Part shown: one piece after another, positions 55,201-64,000 of the stretch
Position numbering within the stretch: position 1 is the stretch's first letter
Layout of the letters: the number at the start of each line of letters is the position of its first letter
The notes under the pieces: generated by a model
What the model was told of the DNA's origin: nothing
Seen by the model: only the letters and a program-made list of their open reading frames with translations
The model's database searches: none
DNA from: Thermothelomyces thermophilus ATCC 42464
Taxonomy: Eukaryota > Ascomycota > Sordariomycetes > Sordariales > Chaetomiaceae
DNA length: 64,000 nucleotides
Assembly (NCBI RefSeq): GCF_000226095.1
Contig: NC_016477.1
Span: forward strand, 124,001-188,000
Direction: 5' to 3'
Position numbers and translations under genes: made by a program

Positions 55201-55714
55201 GAGTGATGTATTCTTCTCGGGGGGATTCGCATCGAGCCTGGAACCGCGCTCTCTGCTCCGGGGACAGGCCCTCTGCGAACGCGGTAAAGCTGCTTGCAGT
55301 TTTCATCATGACAGGCGGTTCTGACTGTTCTCTTCGCTGTGACCTGGCGGTCGAGCATCTCCTGGGAGAGTTGCACCCGGCGATCATTGTCTCCAGCGCA
55401 AATCTTGGCCGCGAGATGGCGCTTGCCGAAGCCGTCTTTTTGTTTCTCAACTGCGGGAGGTGCACGCAAACTCCACACTTGCGGGACGGGCCATCAAAGC
55501 TTGCCTGATAGAGGGGAGGTGGCGTGGAAGGGGGATAAGAAGGAACTGGGGACAAGACATACGGTCGCGGGTCATAAGGCTCCTCCATCGAGGTCAGCAG
55601 TCGCACAGCAGCGCCATGGTTCAGCGTGCCGGTGGATGTCGAGTCATCCGGATCCCCGTAGGGGGGCAGTGCGTACTCGGGCGGCGGACGGGGAGGCGAG
55701 CGTCGACCGTCCAT
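52252..55714 (-). CDS. Chitin synthase, family 2 (class I-III type)
   Basis: Two exons, 53497-55714 and 52252-53432 (donor GTAAGC, acceptor CCGACAG), give 1132 residues. The start is [19 protein letters not shown] long Pro/Ser/Arg-rich N-terminus (to about residue 340) precedes the GT2 domain: [60 protein letters not shown], acceptor-site [18 protein letters not shown] and the product-binding QRRRWLNG at the start of exon 2. Six or seven hydrophobic segments follow (e.g. [36 protein letters not shown]) and a C-terminal GVRR. It makes chitin from UDP-GlcNAc across the plasma membrane and is thought to reach it by chitosomes. The N-terminal part includes an unusual stretch [15 protein letters not shown], which may partly be a retained intron. 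Confidence 0.93.
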
Positions 55715-56528
55715 GGTGCCTGGTTATGTGGCAGGCAATGCCGCGAATGGCAGGTATGTGTCTTTTGAGACACGCGTTCCTTGGTCGCGCTGCGCAGTTG
55801 TTGGTATGTGTGACGAATTAATTGCGATATTATTACAGTGCTTGCGCAGTCTGCGAGGGAGGAAGGAGTGGGAAGGACGAGAGGTGAAGTCTGGATCGCA
55901 ACCCAAAATGTGGTTGATCAGTATTGAATTGGGGATGGCGCTAGCTCCTCGGGTCGAGAATGGAGAGACTACAGAGAAAAGTAGTCGCCCAAAAAGCATG
56001 AATGAGGGTCCGTGGAGCCAAATCAACGAAGTGGAATGCGACTGCCTCTCGGCATCAGATGGGTTGGAGGGGTTCCTTCCCGAATGTTGTTTGGTCCCTC
56101 CTCCGGAATCGCGTTGCCACGGCAACCGCAGGAACACGTCTAAGACCCCTGCACCACGGGCTCCACAACGCAGTCATCTCGACTGGAGTACGGACGTACG
56201 TAATCCGTACAATCCGTATGCAGGTACTCCGTACATGCACACAGAATGCGGAATCCTCCGTTTTGTTTCACAAAGCCGGCCAATGATCAAGACTTATCAT
56301 ATCGCCGTGACGCGCAACACAGGGTACGGAATGTACGCGAACCATCAAGGTGTGAGAGCGACAATAGGAGCAGAAACCATAGGATATGGACAAATATATG
56401 CAGCTGAATTTTTGACGCCAGAGGCAATGATGGTAACCAAGAACAAATGCAGTGCTCATGTCTCCCAAATGCATGCGCCCGTGATTCTAATTTACAACTT
56501 CCGATTGTGCCTGCTTGACCTATCTTGT
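55715..56528. other. Intergenic (chitin synthase promoter), no supported gene
   Basis: Contains a cluster of CCGTAC/GTACGG words at 56195-56240, one of which is a TACGGAGTA copy (reverse, 56225-56233). A frame of 294 codons crosses it on the plus strand but overlaps the chitin synthase start and has no protein features. Confidence 0.55.
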
Positions 56529-59500
56529 TCACTCCTCATCCGACTCCTCTTCGGCAACCTGCAGATGTCTGGGTCAGCCAACGCAAAACAACAATAAACA
56601 ACAGAATCAGACAGTAGATTGACTCACCCCATCATGGAAGTCCCGGCCTTCCTTGGTCTCCTTGATGATGCCGGCCCGAATGGTCCAGTCGCCGAATCTC
56701 TCACCCTCGTTGCGCTCGAGCGCGTACCGCTTGAGCAGGGGCTTCATGATGGCCAGAATCTCGTCCTCCTTAATGCTCGATCGGTACAGCTTATTCAGCC
56801 GCTGCCCGTAGTAGCCGCCACCCAGGTACATGTTGTACGCCCCATAGGCCTTGCCGACGAAGGCCACCTCGGCCAACCAAGGGCGGGCACACCCGTTGGG
56901 GCAGCCTGTCATACGCATGACGATCGAGTCCCGGCTCAGCCCGTTCTCTTCGAGGCAAGCCTCCAACTTGGAAATCAGCACGGGCAAATACCGCTCAGAC
57001 TCGGCCATGGCAAGGCCACAGGTCGGGAAGGCGACGCAGGCCGACGAGCTGAGGCGCAACCCTGAGAATTGTAGATTGTCGAGCTTGTACTCGGCCATGA
57101 GCGCCTTGATGGCGGGCAGATCCTCGTCGGCGACGTTGCTGAGGATGAGGTGTTGGTTGGGCGTGAGGCGGAACTCGCCCTTGTGCACCTTGGCAATCTC
57201 GCGCAGGCCCGTCTTCATACGGAACTCTGCCGTGTCCTCAATGCGGCCGTTCTCGATGAAGAAGGTGAAGTGGTTCATGCCATTTTCATCCTTGGTCCAG
57301 CCGAACGTGTCGACGTTGCTGTCGAAGTGGAACGGCCGTGCCGGCTGGAACTGCTTACCCCAAAGCTCCTCCACCTTGCCCCGGAACACGTCAAGACCCA
57401 TATCATCAATCGTGTATTTGAGCCGAGCGTGCTTGCGGTTCTTGCGGTCACCGTAGTCGCGCTGCACGAGCATCACCTTCTCACAGGCAATGTGCACTTC
57501 ATCGGCCCTGACAAATCCGAGCATGCGGCCAAGTTGCGGGTAGGTCTTCTTGTTGTTGTGTGTGGTGCCCATGCCACCGCCCGCCAGCAGGTTGAAGCCT
57601 TCAAGGTTGCCATCGTCGCCCTTGATGGCGATGAGGCCAATGTCGTGGGCATACACGTCAACATCGTTATGCGGCGGGATGGCAATGGAGATCTTGAACT
57701 TGCGAGGCAAATAGGTGGGGCCGTAGAGCGGCTCAAAGTCCTGCACGGCATTACCGGCAATTTGAGTCTTCTTGTCGTCGTCGTCCGTGAGCCAGATTTC
57801 GTGGTACGCCGTGGTCGACGGCAACAGGTGGTCGCTAATCTTCTTGGAGCATTCGTACACCTGGCGGTGATACTTGGACTGAGAAGGCAGCGGACTGCAC
57901 ATGACGTTGCGATTGACATCGCCGCAGGCAGCGATGGTTGTCATGAGGGCCCGATTGATGGCCTGCATGGCAGGCTTGAGCTTGCCCTTCACAACACCGT
58001 GGAACTGGAATGTTTGACGCGTAGTCAGTTTCATGGTTTGGTTTCCGAGTTCGTTGCTGATGTCGTCCATCTGAATCCACTGCTTCGCCGTCGAGACACC
58101 ACCGGGCAGCCTGCACCGGATCATGAACGAGTAGGCGGGCTCCAGCCCCTTCGCCTTGCGCTCATCGCGGAGATCCCGGTCATCCTGCATGTACGTGCCG
58201 TGGAACTTGGTCAGCTGCTGGTTCGCGGCGCTGATAGCGCCCGTCGACGTGTCCTTCAGTTCCTCGGCAATCGTGCCGCGCAGATAGTTCGACGCGAGCT
58301 TGATGTCCTCGTTGGTCATCGGGGCCGGCTCCTCCGGAAGGCCCTCGACGTTGGCTACACCAAGAGCCTCCCAAAGCCTGGGCTCCCACTCCTGGTAGCC
58401 CGTCTGATATCCATCCGGGTCTTGATCATCACCAAGGCCAAGATCCGTCAGCCTTGTCGCGCCGAAGTTCGCCAACACCCTGTCAAGGTCCTTAGCGGGC
58501 TTATTGTAATAGACCCGGTCCTCCTTCCTAGGCCAGTAGTGGCTGTCGCCGAGGCCAAACACAGAGTACTTGACCGAAGCCAGGTCGAGCTCGGTGTTGT
58601 CCTTGATCGCATCCCAGAATGGCTTTCCATTTTGCGGAAACTCGCCCTGTCCAGCTGTAGATGTGATGATGACGAGGTTCTCCTCGGTTGGCAGGTCTTC
58701 AACCGGGTAATCCTCCATGGCCATGACAGTGGTTTTCAGGCCACGGGCCCTGCCCCTGGTGCCCAACCGTTTCGCCAGGGACTGAGCGTTGCCATTGTCC
58801 GAGCCGAAGAGGATAGTGAGAGGAGCGCCAAACAAGCCTTCGAGGAGCTGATTGTACGCATCCTTGGCCTGCCTCTTCTGCTGTGCCCGGATCTCGGTGC
58901 CGTAGTCCTCGGAGAGGACGCCGCCGAACTGAGGAGTACTGCGCATCATCTGGGTGAGCCGGTTGTCCCTGTCAAGGAAGTCCTTCAACTCCTTCTTGAT
59001 CCGCTCGGAATCCAGGGAGAAATTGGGTTCGTTCTTCTTCTCGTTCTCAGGGTTCCACCGGTAAAGGGGCCAGTAGCCGATATCAACAGCCTTCTTGGTC
59101 TCCTGAAGAACAGTCAGGGGCGAATCGGTTTCGCCAAAATAAGGAAGATATGCCAGGACGATCGAAGGCCCGTCGAACTTGTCAGCCTCGTCCATGGCCT
59201 GCAGCACCTGCGTGTACGAGCTGTAGACGGCCGTCGATGCAACATAGGCGTTGCCAAAGTTCATGGCATAGAGACCAATGTCCTTCTTCCTCCGGTTGGC
59301 ATCGGCAGCGGCACGCTCCGAGTATGGGGTGGAATCGATGATGAGCATGTTTACGTTCTCGCCGGAGGCTAGGACATGGTGCACGCCGGAATTGCCGAGG
59401 TCATAGGACCAGGCATCTGATCCGACAAGCCAAAGTGACTGCTTGCGGAAGAAGTGCTTGTTCTGCAGCAGTGACCTCGACAGCCTCGAGTTGTCGATGG

Positions 59501-61389
59501 TGAGCTTGGAGATGACGTCCTCGGCAGCCTCCTCCGCCTTCTTCGAGTCCTCGGCATTGGCGACCCATTTTGCCAGTGCCCGCTTGGGGTTCTCGGTCAG
59601 AAACTGGCCCGAGCTAGCAGCAGCCTTGACTTCGGACACAAACTTCTTTCTCCGCTCTTTCCTGGCAAGCAGAGAGCCGAATCCGAACTCAGGGGTTGCG
59701 GAAATGGTGTTGGAGATGCCAGCGTTGTCAGAGTCAAGCGAGTTGGCAATGAACGCCCTGTCGCCAAAGAGCTGGTTGAGAATCTTGGTATAAGCCGTCT
59801 CCAGCTTGGGCTGTTCTAGCCCATACTCTGGGGATTGTTGGGGGGCTTCCCGTTCGCCAACCTCCAGGTTCTGGACTGGCTTGTCTGAGTTCAGATTCTG
59901 GAACACGCCACGAAGGGCCTGCTGCACAGTCTCCTTGGAGATGTACCCTAGCTGGTGGCCGACGATGGTCTCAACACCGCCAGCGGCGCTCTTGACTGAG
60001 GTCAGGACATCAATGAGGATGGGGCCCCACTTTGTGGTCTTCCTTGAGACCTGCTCAAGAACAGCTAACTTCTTCACCGACTTTGGAAGGGCTTGAAGCA
60101 GCGTCGCGCCGAGCCAGGGCCGGTATAGCCTCGGGACTAGCAAATCGGCAGTGGCGAACGATTCGTCAGCCTGTGCATGGGCGATCGCATCTGAGAAGAG
60201 CGATACGTCGGAGCCGAAAAGAAAGAGACAGCTCTCCGCCTTGGGGTTCCCCGACCACTCAAACGCGCTGTATTGCCTTCCCGTTAGGTCGTTGAGCTGG
60301 GACCAGATCGAGGAGACGTATTTGTAGATGTCTTCGGATGAGACAATGGCAGCTGCCGGTTCGATCGTGGTCGCAGCAGACGGGAGGGGAGGGGAACTGG
60401 CCGCGCTCGGTTGTTGGCTAGACTTGACCGAGGACTGCGAGGTAATGGTCGGGGATGCCAACGCGGCGCTAGGGGTCGGGACGCCGTCCACCGGCACGGT
60501 GCCTGTCGCGAGGCTCTCTGGCTGGTCAGAGACGACGGCAACCCGCCCATCGTCGGCATAGATGCTAGAGCCGGCAATGGGAGCCGACTGGAACCTCCGC
60601 ACATTGTCCAAGTTCAAGATGTTGCGGATGACATCAAGACTGGCAACATCGATCGCCTCAGCGCCGGCACTGGAGGTGGGGTCAAAGAAGTGGATGACAC
60701 CCTTTCCAGAACGGATAGCCAGGGCATGCGCTGTCAGGGCAATGTCGTGAGCCTCCTGTAGCGACCATGACTGCAAGAATGTCCAGCCCGAGTTCCGGAT
60801 CGATGTGATGGCCGTGTAGTCAGGGAAACTCTTTGGTGCAAGAGCGACGTGGAGCACGACGGGGAAGTTTGCGAGCTTGTAAAGGTGCGCAACTGAGGGA
60901 AGAAGAATGGAGGACGTCGTCGTCACCGAGACCAGACGGCCAGAGCGGATGGGCGTGAAAACGGACAGGAGAGGGTCGGTGTTGTGCCTAACGGACTGAA
61001 TCTCGGGCACGGCGTCGCTGGTCTTCGCGACCAAGCTGGGTGCCTTCTTTGCGGCGAGCTGTTTGAGGAGCCCTGAGAACTCCGAATCGGAGGCCAGCGA
61101 CGGTTGCACCGAGACAACCACGTCGCTTGCGAGGTACGCGATTGCCGCGACTGCAGGAACCAATTGTCAGCTTTGCGTTTAGCAATCCATGCTGCCGGCG
61201 AATACAGCTGTCCATGCAAGCGTTTCAATTCCATTTCCCGAGCAAGGACGCTCATTGGCACTGGAATGGATAACAATGTCAACGAACAATGGGGAGAGAG
61301 CCGCGAATGCGGGGCAGAAACTGTGGCGGGGCAATGAAACTGCCAAACTTACCGGCCTCTTCAGGCCTCCTCAGCTTGACGTCTGCCAT
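56529..61389 (-). CDS. met5: Sulfite reductase (NADPH) hemoprotein beta subunit with flavodoxin domain
   Basis: Three exons, 61353-61389, 56628-61150 and 56529-56558, give 1529 residues. The first exon supplies MADVKLRRPEEA and the last only VAEEESDEE; both introns have GTAAGT/GTGAGT donors and TGCAG acceptors. The long N-terminal part resembles pyruvate:ferredoxin-oxidoreductase-like domains of yeast Met5/Met10. A flavodoxin domain (about residues 787-935) has LFGSDNGNAQSLAKRLGTRG, TSTAGQGEFPQNGKP and FGLGDSHYWPRKED. The siroheme/4Fe-4S module follows, with TRQTFQFHGVVKGKL, the half-site CVAFPTC (about 1385-1391) and GCPNGC (about 1427-1431), all four cluster cysteines kept. It reduces sulfite to sulfide with electrons from the alpha flavoprotein, feeding cysteine and methionine synthesis in the cytosol. 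Confidence 0.95.
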
Positions 61390-62253
61390 CGCTGAGCAAC
61401 AAGTTTGAACGGGCAGAATTGGGGTGATGCGAGAGAGGGCAGCATCGCAGGTTCTCCAAAAACCCTCAGGGCCCTAACTTTTTATGCGAGGTCCAGATGC
61501 AAGAGTCAAGTCAATTTAAGGCCCTATATCGGACCCGCTGGCCGTTCCAAATTTGTCGGTAGAGGACGCCGCACGCGAAAGGTGAGCGATTGCGTGATCG
61601 CCCTAGCGCCTCACATCCCGGGCTTTGCCCGGACTCCCCAGATCATCCAGCGAATTGCGCGCGAGGGATTTCCAGATCGCTTTGTCATGGGTTCTTCGCC
61701 CAGAGAGGCACGCACTAACAAATTATCGTGGCATTCCCTGCACGTGCTGTTAAGAGGGCTAACTCGGGGGTTTCGATGACCCATCTCGTGCTTCCCGACT
61801 CCCTCAACCTCCCACGCCGAGTTCCTGGCCTGCAGTATTTAAGCTTCTCACGTTGCCGGCCGACAGCCGCCGAGCCGCCGACCGGGCAAAGGGTCCCGAG
61901 GAGTATGCCGGCACTGGTGGTCAACACAAGCATCCAAGGCTTCCAGCAGCAAACATAATCAGCAAACAAGGTTGGAAGTGCTGGCAATTCCAGCTATGTG
62001 TAGTTTGTCTCGATTAATAAACATTACATTGCTTGCAAATCGTCAGATGCAAATGTGCTCATAGCCCAAATCACGAGCTGTCCCTCTATCCCTTCGCTGA
62101 CGCTGCTGATGCCTCCCAAGATCCCAAGAACGCCACCTATCATGCAACCCCTTCCAACCGCTGGACATTGTGATTGACCCCCATCCGAAGTAGACACGTA
62201 CGACCGACCCATCCCCCCACTGCGGCATATTGTTTTTTTTTTTTCTTTTTTTT
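61390..62253. other. Intergenic (sulfite reductase promoter), no gene seen
   Basis: Upstream of the sulfite reductase gene and 3' of kei1. I looked for the sulfur-regulator (Cys3/Met4-type) palindrome ATGRYRYCAT and saw no exact copy. A T-rich tract lies at 62230-62253. Confidence 0.55.
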
Positions 62254-63117
62254 TCACTCCCTGGTGCTCCTGAATTTGGAATTGACTTGCCGTGCCCATT
62301 CTTCATCCTCCTTCCTGCCACCCAGCCAATACCCTCTGCCGACGGAGACCATTGCTCGTCCCAGCTTACCCTTCCATCCCTCGCCAAGGGGCGCTCCAAG
62401 GGCAAAGGGGTCGGGCGACACGTCCGCGATCTCTTCCGACTCGCCCATGTGCTCGTCCACGAACCGCAGCAGCACCATCCGCGCGTATGCCGCGATCACC
62501 AGGCTGAAGTACACCCGGACGAGCGTGAAGGCGACCACGAGGACCAGGCTCGCCGCGGTGTCGTGCGCTCCCGTCCCGGCCTCGGCCTGGGCCGCCTGGC
62601 CGGCATCCAGCTGCACCTCCCCGTTGCTCGGCGACGCGGCCGCATCTCCCGGAGCCGCGCCGGCGGGGCCCTTGGGGTCGTGGATGTCTGCGCAGTACCA
62701 GCTGGTCGCGAAAGCGGCGGTGTAGGCGGCGCTGACGAGCGAGTCGACGGCGTACACCCACGCGAGGGCGAGGTTGTGGAGGGGGCTCTGGGTGCGGATG
62801 TGCGGGACGCAGACGGCCAGCGTGGCGAGCACGAAGAGCGAGCACAGGTAGGCCGTTACCTGCAGCGCCGAGAGCGAGTAGCCCGTGAAGAGCGTGAGGA
62901 CGCCGTAGACGGCCGTCGCCTTATTAAAGACGAGCGCGATCGAGATCAGCTCGGTGCCAGTTTGAAGCGACATGAAGCCGAGAAAGGACTGTTTCATAAG
63001 AAACCTGGTCAGCGAAATCTTGTGATGCAAATTCTTCTCTTAGGAAGCAAGTGGGAGGTTGAAACGCACCTTGGGCCTGGGCAGCCATCGCCAGGATCGC
63101 CTCGACGCTGAGGGCAT
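62254..63117 (-). CDS. kei1: Kei1, regulatory subunit of inositol phosphorylceramide synthase
   Basis: Two exons, 63070-63117 and 62254-62988 (donor GTGCGT, acceptor TGAAACAG, phase 0), give 260 residues. The basic start MPSASRRSWRWLPRPK runs into SFLGFMSLQTGTELISIALV, the hallmark of Kei1, then FNKATAVYGVLTLFTGYSLS and further helices YLCSLFVLATLAVCVPHI, LHNLALAWVYAVDSLVSAAY and TAASLVLVVAFTLVRVYFSL, with the end AYARMVLLRFVDEHMGE. A lumenal loop rich in Ala, Gly and Asp links the last helices. Kei1 pairs with Aur1 in the Golgi and is essential for complex-sphingolipid synthesis in yeast. C-terminal tail GGRKEDEEWARQVNSKFRS is cytosolic. Confidence 0.92.
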
Positions 63118-64000
63118 ATTGCGGGTTTATTTTCGCCGGTGTCTAGGACTGTTGTTGTGGATGTTTTGAAGATCGAACCATCTCAATCGCTGGTTTGAAG
63201 GTGTCTTGTTTTCCCAAAGGACCCCGAGAGACCCGTCAACCTTCTGGCGGTGGGCGGTGGTGGAGTCGACTGAGACGCTGGCCATCAGGTCATCGGATGC
63301 ATCGGCACAAACACAGGTCAACCCCAAAAAGGGCTGGCTGTTGGTGGCTAACCAATTTTGCAAGCACATGCGGGCACGGCATTGGCTGCCCCTGGGGCTC
63401 CACTCCATGGCCAAAACCTTGTCTCAGCTCAACACCAGCCATTTTTGGTCGGCACTCACCTGACGCAACAGCCAGCGGCAAACTCCTTAGAGGTCCAATT
63501 GGCCAAACATCTTGACGGCACTCACCTCAGTGACATCAGATGTCATTCAGTAGTCATGTTAATGGAAAGACGCACTGGCGAAATTTTGCGCTTTCGACAC
63601 CACTTTGGTTGGTACAGCACTTTGCCGATGCTCTCTCAGTATTGACTCGGATGCGTTATATAGTAACTAGAGTTTAAGTACGTCCGTCCTCCGTAAGGTA
63701 CCTGCTCACTCTACACTATAGGCGAGAAATTAGTCCCCCCCCCCCCCCAAATCAGGCAACGTTTAGTCTTGGCAGATAACAACCTCTAGTGTAAGTAGTT
63801 TACGGATGTAGTTACTCCGTACTGCGTACGGAATACATTAACATCGGTGCGTTCATTTTTCGATCTTGTATATAGGTAACATTATGTATGTAGCTCCACA
63901 CGGAGTCTTCAATGCTGCGTGATGAATGACCTCTTCAAACAGCTCATATCCATCCTACCGTGTTGCCCATTGGTTTGTTCACACTCAACGACTACCTTGT
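63118..64000. other. Intergenic up to the window edge, no gene seen
   Basis: Upstream of kei1. It has a poly-C tract (about 63736-63752) and a palindromic-looking cluster TTACTCCGTACTGCGTACGG (63812-63831) with a TACGGAGTA copy (reverse, 63813-63821). Confidence 0.55.

Noticed and set aside
55713-56597. 294-codon open frame on the plus strand upstream of chitin synthase
   Set aside because: Overlaps the chitin synthase start and the sulfite reductase 3' end, mixed composition, no domain or signal; probably chance, although its length is notable.
57150-59372. 740-codon open frame on the plus strand
   Set aside because: Antisense to the sulfite reductase coding exon, with no family features.
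1-64000. CRISPR arrays, bacterial operons, rRNA genes
   Set aside because: No spaced direct repeats, no ribosome-binding pattern and no rRNA core sequences; the window is eukaryotic nuclear DNA.

Overview
The window comes from a filamentous ascomycete, most likely a Sordariomycete of the Chaetomiaceae type (inference). The evidence is GC-rich coding DNA cut by short GT..AG introns of about 50-150 bases with CTAAC-like branch sites, AT-rich spacers, a nuclear tRNA-Leu with an intron, and a gene set typical of Pezizomycotina: Yvc1 channel, Cip1, family-2 chitin synthase, Kei1, fused-flavodoxin sulfite reductase. Exon ends were read by hand from splice sites, frame continuity and family resemblance; no alignment was run.

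Left part (1-24 kb): a 5'-truncated HSL-type hydrolase lacking its catalytic serine; the vacuolar TRP channel Yvc1; a small kinase-like protein; an HNH-nuclease/aminoglycoside-phosphotransferase fusion; a frame-disrupted orphan gene; tRNA-Leu(AAG); a 109-base MITE-like inverted repeat; a TMEM97/EXPERA protein; a single-pass membrane protein; the secreted Cip1 protein; a PLDc_N small membrane protein; a cysteine-rich RING/IBR-like protein; a TauD-type dioxygenase; a Mup1-like amino-acid permease.

Middle part (24-45 kb): a large acidic nuclear-type protein; a kinesin-6-like motor; a degenerate caspase-like protein; a PanE-type ketopantoate reductase; a soluble double-ABC ATPase; the proteasome assembly factor Ump1, whose start codon is alone in its exon; a prenylated ubiquitin-fold protein; then about 4.4 kb with no supportable gene.

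Right part (45-64 kb): a Ser/Thr-rich GPI-type wall protein; the beta subunit of an AP clathrin adaptor divergent from EMC4; a decaying MARVEL-like membrane gene; chitin synthase; sulfite reductase beta; and Kei1, the IPC-synthase subunit. Several genes serve the secretory pathway and cell surface (AP beta, EMC4, Kei1, chitin synthase, GPI protein), but they look like independent genes; I see no biosynthetic cluster or operon-like system. Sulfite reductase and the Mup1-like permease both serve sulfur amino-acid supply but lie 33 kb apart.

The most notable non-gene signals are a 9-mer TACGGAGTA present at least eight times and only in non-coding DNA, three double telomere-type repeats of which two sit about 200 bases upstream of start codons, a facing pair of G17 and C17 tracts between convergent genes, and a MITE-like element with a TA target. 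No single undescribed system is convincing; the best candidates for new biology are the HNH-APH fusion, the serine-less hydrolase and the recurrent 9-mer.
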